From: Alphaproteobacteria bacterium
GTDB lineage: Bacteria > Pseudomonadota > Alphaproteobacteria > Thalassobaculales > Thalassobaculaceae
NCBI GenBank assembly: GCA_024742275.1
Contig: JANSYS010000021.1
Location: 1-64,000 of the forward strand
DNA length: 64,000 nucleotides
Direction of reading: 5' to 3'
The position numbers were made by a program, and so were the translations under genes. This document shows, in pieces, positions 37,494 to 46,474 of this stretch. Numbering within the stretch: position 1 is the first letter of the stretch; each line of letters begins with the position of its first letter. The notes beneath the pieces were generated by a model. It was not told the DNA's origin, did no database searches, and saw nothing but the letters and a program-made list of their open reading frames with translations.

Positions 37494-38807
37494 ATGAACC
37501 ATCAGGACAGCGTCGACCGAGCGACCAGTGCCACGCTCTCCGAGCGCCGTGGGTACAACGACGTGCCTGGGCTCCGGATGAAGCGGATCACCGCCATGCT
37601 CTGGACCATGATCGTTTTGGCCGTCCTCAGTCAGTTCTACCGATCCTCGAACGGCGTCATCGCTCCGCAGATCATGGACGAGATGAACGTCGACGCCGCC
37701 GCGATCGGTCTGTCTTCCGGTGCATTCTTCCTGATATTCGCTGCGCTTCAGGTTCCGATCGGGGTTCTGTTCGACAAATACGGCGCGCGTCTCGTCGTGT
37801 CCTCAATGCTCGTCTTCTCGATTGCCGGCTCTATCCTGTTCGCCGTCGCCCATTCCGTGGAGGCGCTCGTCGCCGGACGCTTTTTGATCGGTCTCGGTCT
37901 TGCGGGTGGAATGGTCGGGTCTCTGGTCATCCTTGCCCGGTGGCACACTCCGAGCGATTTCACCCGCGCAATGACGATCCTGTTCGCCACGGCCAATCTC
38001 GGCAGTCTTCTCGCCACTTCACCTCTGGCAGCGTCGGCTGAATGGATCGGCTGGCGGTCCACATTCTTGGCGCTTGCCTTCTTGACGACGTTGGTCGGCA
38101 TCGCGTTCTACGCCGTCGTCAGGGACCGGCCCGACGCAAGCGAGCCGGATGACGGCACGCGTGAGTCTCTCGGCGCCAAGTTCCGCGGCGTCGGTCAGGT
38201 GTTCCAGGTTCGTGGCCTGCTGTGGGTTCTGCCGATGGTGGCCCTCGGATACTCCTCGGTGATTACGATCCTAGGTCTGTGGGGCGCCCCCTATCTGACC
38301 GATGTTCATGGTCTCGACAGCCTGGACGGCGGAACCCTTCTGTCGGTTCTGGCCGTCGCCTTCGTCGCCGGCACCCTCGCTTTCGGGCCGATTCAGAGGC
38401 GGTGCAGCGGCTTCCGGCGTGTCGTAATCGCCAGTGCTACCGTTACCGGCCTGCTGCTCCTGGCGCTCACGGTCTTCATCGAAGCGTCGCTGGTGATCAC
38501 CGTGACGCTGCTGATCCTGATCTGCTTTGTCGGCGCCTTCAGCGTCGTCCTGATGGGCCACGGCATATCCCTCATTCCGAAGGACCTCGTCGGCCGCGGC
38601 ACCACCACCCTGAACTGCGTTTTGATGGGGGGAGCAGCCATTCTCCAGATCGCAAGCGGCGCCCTCGTCGAAACCGTCCAAGTCTGGTTCGGGTCGCCAA
38701 CGGCTGGCTATGCGGCGTTCTTCGGCGCGCTGGGCGTGCTGATGCTGGCCGCGACACTGCTGTACATGCGGGCACCGGAACCGCCTGCAACATCCGACCG
38801 ACCGTAG
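37494..38807 (+). CDS. MFS transporter
   Basis: A 437-residue major-facilitator permease with about 12 transmembrane helices. The first helix is LWTMIVLAVLSQFYRSSNG, and the loop 2-3 motif A appears as GVLFDKYGARLVV. The RFLIGLGLAGGMVGSLVILARW stretch is typical of the anion/organic-acid exchanger branch. GGATAGAG precedes the ATG. Substrate is unknown; its position after the CoA-ester genes suggests an organic acid. The PruR-like gene starts 52 bp after its stop, so a transcript could read through. Confidence 0.9.
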   Translation: MNHQDSVDRATSATLSERRGYNDVPGLRMKRITAMLWTMIVLAVLSQFYRSSNGVIAPQIMDEMNVDAAAIGLSSGAFFLIFAALQVPIGVLFDKYGARLVVSSMLVFSIAGSILFAVAHSVEALVAGRFLIGLGLAGGMVGSLVILARWHTPSDFTRAMTILFATANLGSLLATSPLAASAEWIGWRSTFLALAFLTTLVGIAFYAVVRDRPDASEPDDGTRESLGAKFRGVGQVFQVRGLLWVLPMVALGYSSVITILGLWGAPYLTDVHGLDSLDGGTLLSVLAVAFVAGTLAFGPIQRRCSGFRRVVIASATVTGLLLLALTVFIEASLVITVTLLILICFVGAFSVVLMGHGISLIPKDLVGRGTTTLNCVLMGGAAILQIASGALVETVQVWFGSPTAGYAAFFGALGVLMLAATLLYMRAPEPPATSDRP

Positions 38808-38859
38808 TCCGCCCTCTGTGGAGGACCTGCTAAAGACCGTCGAAAAAGGAAACCGCAAA

Positions 38860-39381
38860 ATGATACGCACCAAAAAACTACTGAACTTCGTCGGCACGCT
38901 GGCCATGGCCCTGCTGTTGATCGCTGCACCGGCGAGCGCCGACTCGCTCGTAGCGCCGTCCGGCAAGATCCTTCTGACGGTCACCGGAGCGATCACGCAG
39001 ACCAACGCCAACGATGCGGCCGAGTTCGACTTCGAGATGCTGCAAAAGATCGGCGTCAGCACGATCGATACGACGACGGCATGGACCCAGGGCAAGAAGA
39101 CATTCGAAGGCGTATCTCTCAAGGCGCTGGCCGACACGGTTGGCGCGACGGGCGCCGTGGCTGAAGTCGTCGCGCTCAACGACTACAAAGTCGACATTCC
39201 GACAAAGGATTTCGCCGACTATCCGGTCATCCTGGCTTATCAAATGGACGGCGAGCGGCTGAAAATTCGGGACAAGGGACCGCTCTGGGTCGTGTACCCC
39301 GAGGACGAACATCCGGAACTGAAGAACAAGGAAACGCAGGCCAAATGGGTTTGGCAGGTGAAGGCAATCCACTTCAAATAG
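38860..39381 (+). CDS. Secreted SUOX-fold protein resembling the pterin-binding PruR
   Basis: 173 residues with a Sec signal peptide cleaved near Ala27 (LAMALLLIAAPASA). The mature part has the molybdopterin-oxidoreductase (sulfite oxidase-like) fold layout: KILLTVTGAI, then FEGVSLKALADTVGATG, ALNDYKVDIP, and RDKGPLWVVYP. It contains no cysteine at all, so it cannot hold molybdenum in the sulfite-oxidase manner. In Agrobacterium tumefaciens, PruR of this type binds pterins in the periplasm and controls the DcpA signalling enzyme. Here the partner is the hybrid kinase starting 48 bp downstream. The ATG at 38860 follows AAAGGA. The pterin-binding role is inference from fold and context. Confidence 0.75.
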   Translation: MIRTKKLLNFVGTLAMALLLIAAPASADSLVAPSGKILLTVTGAITQTNANDAAEFDFEMLQKIGVSTIDTTTAWTQGKKTFEGVSLKALADTVGATGAVAEVVALNDYKVDIPTKDFADYPVILAYQMDGERLKIRDKGPLWVVYPEDEHPELKNKETQAKWVWQVKAIHFK

Positions 39382-39429
39382 ACACGCCAACACCCTCTAC
39401 TTAGGCCTAATCAAAGGGCAGCCCAAGAC

Positions 39430-42138
39430 ATGGCCACAATGCGCGACTTCAAATGGTTCATGACTCGCCACGGCGTGCTCATCGTCGCGTTTGCCGCCTG
39501 TCTTGCGGGCGTATTCTTTTCGATCCAGGGGCTGGTTCAACAACGGGAACTGATCGAGAAGGAAAGCCGGATCAACATCTGGTTTCTGGCCCAGGCAGAG
39601 ATCGAATTCATCCGGTTCACGGAATCCCTAAAAGACTACGCGCTCGATCCGAACTCGGAGACGGCGGGCGAAACGCAGGACCGGTTCGAGATCTTCTGGA
39701 GCCGCCTCCTGCCGTTGCTGGAGGGCCGACAGACAGCCGAACTGCGCAATATCGACGGACTGGTCCCTCTGGTGGAGAACATGATCAGCGAGTTGGAAGC
39801 GCTCGAGCCCACGATCTACGGGCTCGAGTCGTTGCCCGACGGCGCTCTGTCGACGATCTCCGAGAAGCTCGACTATTTGCGGGCGCCTGTTCACGACATG
39901 GTCCGGCGCGGCCTGCTCTATGAATCGGATGAGGTAAGTCGCGCGCGAGATCTGCACAATTCGCTCTACATCAAGCTGCTAGGCCTGTTCGCGCTGATCC
40001 TGGTCGGCGTCTTCACGATCCTCGTCATGCTCTGCATGCAAATCATCAAGACCAACCGCGCGGTTCAGGCGAAAGATCAGGCCGCAACACAGGCAATCCG
40101 GGCACGCACTGAACTCGAATTGGCGATCAACAGCATTTCGGAAGGCTTCATCATCTTCGATCAGAATGATCGGGTGGAGCTCTTCAACCAACGCTACGTC
40201 GACCTCCATCCCATGCAGGCGGACGATCTGGTGGTCGGCGTCAGCTTCCAGGACCTGTTGCGCAGCGCGGTCCGCAATGGCGGCGTCGTCATGCCGCCCG
40301 AAGAGGTGGAAGACTGGATTGCAGACGTCACCGAGCAACGCAGGGCGACCAAGTCGACGACCTTCGAGAGCCGCTTGTCGAATGGTGTCTGGCTGCATAT
40401 CAGCGAGCGTTGGACCAGCGACGGACGTCTGGTGGGCGTTCACACAGACATCACGGAGCTGAAGGAACGCGAACGTCTGGTGAGCGAGAAGACCGAATTG
40501 CTCCAGACGACACTGGACAATATGAAGCACGGTATCGCCGTCTTCGACGACGATATGAGGCTGAAGCTCTACAATCACCGTTTTCTTGAGATCAACGAGT
40601 ATTCGCAAGAGATGGTGGACGCCAATTCGAGCTACGGCGACCTGATCAAGAACGCGGCGTCGCGTGGCGATTTCGGGCCCGGAGATCCGGACGAACTCGT
40701 CGATAGAATGATCAGGTCCATCAAGGACCTGTTGGACAAGACCGCTGAAAACGAACGCTGGGCGCGTCATATCGGCGACGGGCGGGTCGTGGAAGTGGTC
40801 GCGTCCGCCTTGCCGACCGGCGGTTTTGTGAAGACTTACGAGGACATCACCGAACGTACGGCTGCAGAAGCAGAGCGCGCGCGCCTCACAGAGATGTACC
40901 ATGCGTCGCAGCGGACCCAGGCGCTCGGCACCCTGGCCGGCGGCATCGCGCACGACTTCAACAACATCATCGGCGGTATCCTGGGGAACTGTTCGCTGCT
41001 GATCAGCGATCTGCCGAAGGATTCGGCTCTACAGAAGCGCGTGACGCAGATCATAGAGTCCGGAACGCGCGCCCGCGATCTTGTTCGGCAGATCCTGACC
41101 TACAGCCGGAACGCCGGCTCCGACAGGAAGCCGCTGGACCTCAAGAGCACCGTCCTCGACAGTCTCGAGGCGGTGAAATCACAAATTCCGGCCACTGTCA
41201 GCCTGGAGATTGGCGCCCTCGAACGATGCTTCGCAGAGGCGGACGCTACTCAAGTTCATCAGCTCCTGGTCAATATCTGCCAAAACGCCGCTCAGGCGAT
41301 CGGAGCAGGCGTCAAAGGGAAGATCACAGTCTCCATGGAGACCTGCGTCATCGACGGCACCGACGACCCGATGCCACAACTCTCCGCAGGCAACTCCGTG
41401 GCGGAAGGCCGTTCGGCAAACGGCCATTTGGAGGACCTGGAGCCGGGACGGTACGTGCGGATCGGGATCACGGATACCGGGCCGGGAATTCCCGCCGAGA
41501 TAATGCCGCGAATCTTCGAACCCTTCTTCACGACCAAGAAGATCGGCGAGGGAACGGGCCTCGGTCTCGCGGCGGTCCAAGGCATTGTGCGGAATCATGG
41601 GGGTGCGGTCCTCGTTGAAAGCCTGGAACGGTTCGGCACCCGCTTTGACATCTACCTGCCGGCCGTAGAGGAGCCGGCTGCGGCGGCCGTTGAAAAGCGC
41701 TCCGCGAAGGGCCCGACCAGCCGGGGCAGCGAGCGACTGTTGCTGATCGACGACGACGACGTGCTGTTGGGCGTCAGCCAGGAAATCCTGACGCGGCTCG
41801 GCTACACGGTGGATGCGTTCGGCGACGCCAATGAAGCTCTAGAGGCCTTCCGCGGCAGCACTGACGCTTGGGATCTGGTCATCACCGACCGTAAGATGCC
41901 GAACATTACCGGCGAGGATGTCGCCGCCGCCGTTCGCGCCGCTCGCTCCGACATTCCGATCGTCATGTTGAGCGGCTTTGTTTCACCGGACGAGCACGCG
42001 ACGATACTCTCACGCGGCGTCACCACCGTCGTCGGAAAGCCCGTCCTCCCCGACGAACTCTTGGCTGCGGTAAAATCCGCGCTCGGCCAGGAGAACGATG
42101 TTTCGACTCATCCAGAACTGGAGCTGTCAAAGTGCTAA
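39430..42138 (+). CDS. Hybrid sensor histidine kinase with periplasmic domain and two PAS domains
   Basis: A 902-residue inner-membrane signalling protein. A transmembrane helix at about 13-36 and another at about 178-206 enclose a helical periplasmic domain of about 140 residues. Two PAS domains follow (about 225-345 and 350-475), then HisKA with His508 in GGIAHDFNN, and HATPase with N-box [10 protein letters not shown] and G-boxes DTGPGIP and [13 protein letters not shown]-terminal receiver domain has DDDD near 775 and phospho-acceptor Asp820 (ITDRKMP) with Lys in VGKPVLP. A receiver on the kinase implies a phosphorelay. The preceding secreted PruR-like protein is the obvious periplasmic input. 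Confidence 0.92.
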   Translation: MATMRDFKWFMTRHGVLIVAFAACLAGVFFSIQGLVQQRELIEKESRINIWFLAQAEIEFIRFTESLKDYALDPNSETAGETQDRFEIFWSRLLPLLEGRQTAELRNIDGLVPLVENMISELEALEPTIYGLESLPDGALSTISEKLDYLRAPVHDMVRRGLLYESDEVSRARDLHNSLYIKLLGLFALILVGVFTILVMLCMQIIKTNRAVQAKDQAATQAIRARTELELAINSISEGFIIFDQNDRVELFNQRYVDLHPMQADDLVVGVSFQDLLRSAVRNGGVVMPPEEVEDWIADVTEQRRATKSTTFESRLSNGVWLHISERWTSDGRLVGVHTDITELKERERLVSEKTELLQTTLDNMKHGIAVFDDDMRLKLYNHRFLEINEYSQEMVDANSSYGDLIKNAASRGDFGPGDPDELVDRMIRSIKDLLDKTAENERWARHIGDGRVVEVVASALPTGGFVKTYEDITERTAAEAERARLTEMYHASQRTQALGTLAGGIAHDFNNIIGGILGNCSLLISDLPKDSALQKRVTQIIESGTRARDLVRQILTYSRNAGSDRKPLDLKSTVLDSLEAVKSQIPATVSLEIGALERCFAEADATQVHQLLVNICQNAAQAIGAGVKGKITVSMETCVIDGTDDPMPQLSAGNSVAEGRSANGHLEDLEPGRYVRIGITDTGPGIPAEIMPRIFEPFFTTKKIGEGTGLGLAAVQGIVRNHGGAVLVESLERFGTRFDIYLPAVEEPAAAAVEKRSAKGPTSRGSERLLLIDDDDVLLGVSQEILTRLGYTVDAFGDANEALEAFRGSTDAWDLVITDRKMPNITGEDVAAAVRAARSDIPIVMLSGFVSPDEHATILSRGVTTVVGKPVLPDELLAAVKSALGQENDVSTHPELELSKC

Positions 42139-42602
42139 GAAATAGCCATGACGCGTCGGCCGATGGCGCCTACGTCCGTCCTCCCGAAAGCCCGAACGGG
42201 CCTATAAAAGTCTGCTTGGTCGAAGACGACCGAGACTTGCGGGAAACGCTGGCCGAAGTCCTCAATCGCGCGGGGTTCGACGCGCGCACCGCACAGAATG
42301 GCTTGCAGGCCATTGAGATGCTGCGCGACTGGCGGCCGGAAATCGTGGTCTGCGACATGATAATGCCCGACTGCGAAGGCTTCGAAGTGCTTCGCAATGC
42401 ACAATCGATCATCCCGAACGCTCGGTTCGTGATGATCTCCGGTGCCACCGGCGAAATCTTGGACGTGTTGGAGGCGGCGCAGCTGCTCGGTGCGGATGCG
42501 ATTTTGCGCAAGCCGTTCACGCCGGACGAACTTCTGGACACGCTGGCCGGCTTTTCCAACGACGGCGTCGGCACTGCCGTCGGATCGCCTGCGGAGACGT
42601 GA
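42132..42602 (+). CDS. Single-domain response regulator
   Basis: A 156-residue stand-alone receiver with no output domain. Acidic pocket residues lie in LVEDDRD, the phospho-acceptor is Asp75 in VVCDMIMPD, and the switch Ser and Lys lie in MISGATG and LRKPFTPDEL. The first ATG would remove conserved strands, so the GTG at 42132 (preceded by GGAG) is the start; it overlaps the kinase gene by 7 bp. With no DNA-binding domain it should act by protein contact or as a phosphate shuttle, receiving phosphate through the hybrid kinase or the small His protein encoded at 43329. Confidence 0.9.
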   Translation: MLRNSHDASADGAYVRPPESPNGPIKVCLVEDDRDLRETLAEVLNRAGFDARTAQNGLQAIEMLRDWRPEIVVCDMIMPDCEGFEVLRNAQSIIPNARFVMISGATGEILDVLEAAQLLGADAILRKPFTPDELLDTLAGFSNDGVGTAVGSPAET

Positions 42603-42669
42603 CCGTTTACGGGAAGTCGAGGCGCATTCGCCCTCGGCGGTACGCCCGAAACGAGATGGAATGGATGGC

Positions 42670-43332
42670 ATGAGGGAGGAACCGGTGTCAGTTGTGCGCG
42701 AAGAGACCCTGCCAGACGACCAGGTTTCCGGTGACAGCGGTCAGACGGCCGCTGCCGATGACACCAGGTTTGCAGAGGCGGAGGCCGGCGTCCGCGCATT
42801 GCTGCGCGGGATCGGGGAAGATCCGGATCGCGACGGGTTGCTGGAGACGCCCGCGAGGGTCGTACGGGCCTTTTCCGAGTATTGCGCCGGCTACGCCATC
42901 GACCCGATCGCCCTCCTGAAAAAGACCTTCACCGAAGTATCGGGCTATCAGAACCTGGTAGTCCTGACAGATATCGACTTCGTCTCACACTGCGAGCACC
43001 ATCTCGCGCCGATCATCGGCAAGGCGCATGTCGCCTACCTGCCATCCAAATCGGTCGTCGGCATCAGCAAGTTGGCAAGGGTCATCGATGCCTACGCCCG
43101 GCGGCTCCAGATCCAGGAGCGCATGACGGCTCAGATCGCCCAATGCATCGAGGACGGTCTGCACCCGAAGGCGGTCGGAGTCGTTATCGACGCCGAGCAC
43201 GGATGCATGACCCTGCGGGGCGTCAACAAGAAAGGCCCGCGCATGCGGACCCAAGATTTCAGGGGCGAACTCGCAAAGGACCTGAACATGCAGAAACAGT
43301 TCTTCGAAGCGATCGCAGCGCGCGGCGCATGA
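42670..43332 (+). CDS. folE: GTP cyclohydrolase I (FolE)
   Basis: Converts GTP to 7,8-dihydroneopterin triphosphate, the entry step to folate, biopterin and related pterins. The 221-residue protein has the zinc ligands Cys108 and His111 in SHCEHHLAP, the second-shell Cys179 in EHGCMTLRG, and the active-site stretch VGISKLARVIDAYARRLQIQERMTAQIA. The start is uncertain: ATG at 42661 or 42670, or GTG at 42685 which has GGGAGGA at close range. The N-terminal 35 residues are acidic and not conserved. Its stop overlaps the next gene (ATGA). A folE gene inside a kinase operon is unusual. Confidence 0.95.
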   Translation: MREEPVSVVREETLPDDQVSGDSGQTAAADDTRFAEAEAGVRALLRGIGEDPDRDGLLETPARVVRAFSEYCAGYAIDPIALLKKTFTEVSGYQNLVVLTDIDFVSHCEHHLAPIIGKAHVAYLPSKSVVGISKLARVIDAYARRLQIQERMTAQIAQCIEDGLHPKAVGVVIDAEHGCMTLRGVNKKGPRMRTQDFRGELAKDLNMQKQFFEAIAARGA

Positions 43333-43619
43333 AAGAGCCTTCAGGCCGCCAGCCCGGAATGCCGGACACCGACATGCCGGACAGCGACATGCCGGACAGC
43401 GAAAAGCCGGACGCCGGGTCCGACGGGCAAGAGGAACTCGCCCGCGTGACGCACGACATAAACAATGCGCTCGGCGGACTTATTTCGAGTCTCTACCTTT
43501 GCGTCTCGGACATCGAACCGGACCATCCACTGCGCGGTCGCTTGGAAGCCGCAAATGCAACGTCGCTCAGGCTCCGATCCCTGGTGAAACGCCTGGAAGC
43601 GGTTGTTTCGCGCCACTAG
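43329..43619 (+). CDS. Small stand-alone DHp-like (histidine phosphotransfer?) protein
   Basis: A 96-residue protein. Residues about 10-28 are a repetitive acidic stretch with three PD[TS]DM/PDSEKPD copies. Residues 33-92 look like a kinase dimerisation helix pair: ELARVTHDINNALGGLISS with candidate phospho-acceptor His42 in the H-D-x-N-N context typical of HisKA, then a second helix LRGRLEAANATSLRLRSLVKRLEAVV. There is no ATPase domain. It resembles the dimerisation part of a kinase acting as a phosphotransfer protein. The start ATG overlaps the folE stop. I rate the coding call high and the phosphotransfer function moderate. Confidence 0.7.
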   Translation: MKEPSGRQPGMPDTDMPDSDMPDSEKPDAGSDGQEELARVTHDINNALGGLISSLYLCVSDIEPDHPLRGRLEAANATSLRLRSLVKRLEAVVSRH

Positions 43620-43632
43620 GGATCGACGCGGG

Positions 43633-45072
43633 TTAAGACAGCGCTCGGTCCTTGGGAAGAATTCGGATCTGGACGGGCTCTGACAGCCCCTTGACCTGCT
43701 TCGGCGGAACCGAGACCAGATCTGCCAGTTCCGGGCCACCGCCGGTCCGTTCAATTCTCTCGCACGTCGCCTCGCTGATCACCAGATCCGTATCGATCTC
43801 GCGAGTCAGGCGTTCCAGCCGGTCGGCCAGGTTCACCGTCGTTCCGATCGCGGTGAAGTCGAGGCGCCGGTCGGCCCCGGCATTGCCCGTCACGACCGCT
43901 CCGTAGTGGATGCCGATCCCGATGCCGATCGGGTCTAGGCCCTTGCCGGTCCGAACCGTGTTCCACCGGCCGACCTCCGCCAACAGACGGCGGGCCGTCC
44001 GCAGTGCCGCCCTGGCGTCATCGGCCGTCGGCTTCGGCGCGCCGAACAGAGCCATCGCCCCATCGCCCATGAACTTGTCGAGCGTCCCTCGCTCGAAAAA
44101 GACCGAGTCGGCGATCGTCTTGTGCAAATCGCGAAGCAGCGAAATGGTCGCTTCCGGCGACTGGGTGTCGGCGATGGTCGTGAAACCGCGAACGTCGACA
44201 AAAAGAACCGCGGCGTCGAGCGCCTGCGGCTCGCCCATGGCTCCGCCGGAACGGGATATCTCGTCGACGACGTTGGGCGAGAAGTACCGGGCGAGGACCG
44301 CACGTTCGGAAGCTGCCCGTGCCTCGCGCACGACGAGTCCGCGAGCCCGTGCGACGATCAGGGCGACGATCCCGGCGACGATGAGTATGGCGATCGCACT
44401 CTGTCGACTCTGGACCACGTCGACAAAGAAAAGATCGGTGTAGATGGCGTAGGCTTCCGGGGTGTTGAACGACGGCGGTTCGCCAAGATCCCCCAGCCGG
44501 TACGCGCCGTCGGTCGTGGCGATCCACTCGGTCGCGGCAAGCCATGCACCCGCGACCCAGGCGCCGGTCCAGAGCGTGAGGGCGGGCGATGTCAACAGCC
44601 CGGTGATCGCGACCAGCAGGAAAAAGAAGACGAAACTCCCCAGCTTCAACATCAGAGGCCAGGGCGGCGCGGTCTCTAGAAGCGGGTTCGGCACTACCGT
44701 CGCGACCGCCACGATCAGCACGTCTACGACCGCGAAGACGAAGAGAACCCACCGGCGCTGCGGATGACGAAGCACGAGACGCCACTGCAACAGGCCGGAT
44801 CCAGCAAACGCCACGCACAGGCCGATGGTCCAGATCACCTCAACCCGCCAGAACTGCAGAGCGAGCCAGAGGCAGACGATCACCATGACCGCCACCCTTG
44901 ACCATACCGCCAGGGCCAGGCCGTCCCGCTGTGCGCGCCTGAAAGCCCGCGCAAAGGAGGGATCCCGCACTCCGGCGGAGGCTGCAGCGAGGTTCACCGG
45001 AACACCGGCTTTCCAGTTCCGGATCAGTCGCCTCGGGTTCAGTTGATTGAGGAACAAAGGACTAGGCCTCAA
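43633..45072 (-). CDS. Membrane-anchored class III adenylate/guanylate cyclase
   Basis: About 479 residues, converging on the small DHp gene. The N-terminal half has about five to six hydrophobic helices. The cyclase domain begins near 280: metal Asp in AALFVDVRGFTTIAD-like sequence (read as AVLFVDVRGFTT) and in KFMGDGAMALFG, followed by IGIGIHYGAVVTGNAG and FTAIGTTVNLADRLE with the transition-state Asn and Arg. The Lys in DKFMGDG favours ATP. The first codon is TTG at 45072 with no good ribosome binding site, so the true start may be a little further in. It starts 26 bp after the stop of the upstream flavoprotein gene. Confidence 0.88.
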   Translation of the reverse strand: MRPSPLFLNQLNPRRLIRNWKAGVPVNLAAASAGVRDPSFARAFRRAQRDGLALAVWSRVAVMVIVCLWLALQFWRVEVIWTIGLCVAFAGSGLLQWRLVLRHPQRRWVLFVFAVVDVLIVAVATVVPNPLLETAPPWPLMLKLGSFVFFFLLVAITGLLTSPALTLWTGAWVAGAWLAATEWIATTDGAYRLGDLGEPPSFNTPEAYAIYTDLFFVDVVQSRQSAIAILIVAGIVALIVARARGLVVREARAASERAVLARYFSPNVVDEISRSGGAMGEPQALDAAVLFVDVRGFTTIADTQSPEATISLLRDLHKTIADSVFFERGTLDKFMGDGAMALFGAPKPTADDARAALRTARRLLAEVGRWNTVRTGKGLDPIGIGIGIHYGAVVTGNAGADRRLDFTAIGTTVNLADRLERLTREIDTDLVISEATCERIERTGGGPELADLVSVPPKQVKGLSEPVQIRILPKDRALS

Positions 45073-45098
45073 GGAAGCAAACTGGCTACGGCTGTGGT

Positions 45099-46094
45099 TC
45101 AGCGCGACCCGCGCGCCGCGTCCGCCTCTACGATCGCCGCGGCGATCGCGGCCCCGCTTGCGAGAGCGTGTTCGACCTTATCGCCTAGGCACCAGTCTCC
45201 GCCAACGAACAGTGAGCCATCCGCAGTCGCTGCGAAGGGACGGCCGAGGGCTGTGCGCGTGCGCGCATAGCGCCACCGGTGCGCGGCGACGAATGCCGGT
45301 TCCGGCACCGATCCATCCGACGTCGTCAGAAGGACATCGCGCAGCCTGTCGGTCACCTCCGGCCGATCCAACTCGAGATGTCGGATCGACCATTCCGGCG
45401 TCGCATGGGCAACCCAGCAGTCCATAGGCAGGTCGGCACGTCCCGGCTTGTCGTTCTCTCGGTAGGCGTCGGCGATGAACCTCGCCGATCCGGAAAGCAT
45501 CGAGGGGTCGACCGCTCGCGACTCGTCGAAACCCAGCATGAAGGTCCAGCATGGATCGAACGCGACCGCAGTCAGGGGATCCGTGATTTCGCCAACGCCC
45601 TTCAGGAGCGCGCACGCTTGGGGCGCCGGCACCGCGCAGATCAGGATGTCGCAACGTTCCGGGGCTCGGCCGTCCTTGAACGACAGTTCCCACCACAGAT
45701 CGCGCCGCGCCACCTCGGACACCTCGCTGCCACGGTTGAGTACGAGACCATCGGCTAGCGGCCTCAGCAGGCCGGACATACCGGGCAGACCGTAGCAACG
45801 CCCCTCCGACAACCCGCTGCCGGCCTCCACCGCCGATATGGCGGCACTCCCCGCCGATAGCAGCGTATCGAGTAGCGGCCCCATTTCCGGCACGCTCGCA
45901 TCGATGAAAGGAATGCCGTGGTCGAACCTGAGACCCGCCTCGGTCCGGCGCGTGGCGATGCGTCCGCCGATGCCCCGGCTCTTGTCGTAGACGCGCACGC
46001 TGAACCCGTCATCGGTCAGGCGGCGGGCGCAGGCAATGCCGGCCATCCCGGCCCCGATGATCGCTATGTCCGGCGATGACACCCGACTCTCCAC
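45099..46094 (-). CDS. Renalase-like FAD-dependent oxidoreductase
   Basis: A 331-residue flavoprotein. The N-terminal IIGAGMAGIACARRL is the FAD Rossmann motif, and VYDKSRGIGGRIATRR follows, the pattern of the renalase/FAD amine-oxidase-like group. The C-terminal FVGGDWCLGDKVEHALASG closes the FAD site. The GTG at 46094 is chosen because GGAGG precedes it by 5 nt; the frame continues 32 codons upstream without similarity. Bacterial renalases oxidise aberrant dihydro-nicotinamides; whether this one does is inference. It is likely co-transcribed with the cyclase gene downstream. Confidence 0.82.
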   Translation of the reverse strand: MESRVSSPDIAIIGAGMAGIACARRLTDDGFSVRVYDKSRGIGGRIATRRTEAGLRFDHGIPFIDASVPEMGPLLDTLLSAGSAAISAVEAGSGLSEGRCYGLPGMSGLLRPLADGLVLNRGSEVSEVARRDLWWELSFKDGRAPERCDILICAVPAPQACALLKGVGEITDPLTAVAFDPCWTFMLGFDESRAVDPSMLSGSARFIADAYRENDKPGRADLPMDCWVAHATPEWSIRHLELDRPEVTDRLRDVLLTTSDGSVPEPAFVAAHRWRYARTRTALGRPFAATADGSLFVGGDWCLGDKVEHALASGAAIAAAIVEADAARGSR

Positions 46095-46474
46095 AGGATC
46101 CTCCGCTGAAACCGGGACTGCGGAACCGTGACAACCCGAACCGCACCAGCCCCCTGATCTGTATCCGCAGCGGCGTTTGGCAATCCACACGCCCTGTCGT
46201 CGATCCGGTTTCCGCTCGAACTGCTACGATGCGACCCCACTTGATATCAGATTTTTAGTCAATCTTTTTTACTGTGATCTGATTTATTGATCATGTTTCG
46301 ACGCGCCTGTCATCAAATTCCGGCCGACCACCACCGACCCAAACCGCTACGGGGCGCGTTGCGGGCCCCTGATCAGCCTTTGGGATCATGGCGATCGGCG
46401 TTTCCGATTTCAGAACCGAAGCCACCACCGCCAAGTCTCCGAAGGGAAAAGAACATCAATAGGGGGTTTACCGG
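46095..46474. promoter_or_regulatory. Divergent promoter region between the renalase-like gene and usp
   Basis: A 380-bp gap. An AT-rich core at about 46240-46300 contains ATCAGAT (46246-46252) and its inverted copy ATCTGAT (46277-46283), centres 31 bp apart, about three helical turns. Such spacing suits a dimeric or tetrameric regulator. A half-site-like TGTGATCT overlaps the right copy. No gene was found here. Confidence 0.45.

Noticed and set aside
39979-40953. A 324-codon reverse-strand frame inside the histidine kinase gene
   Set aside because: It is antisense to clear PAS and HisKA coding sequence and has no domain or promoter context.
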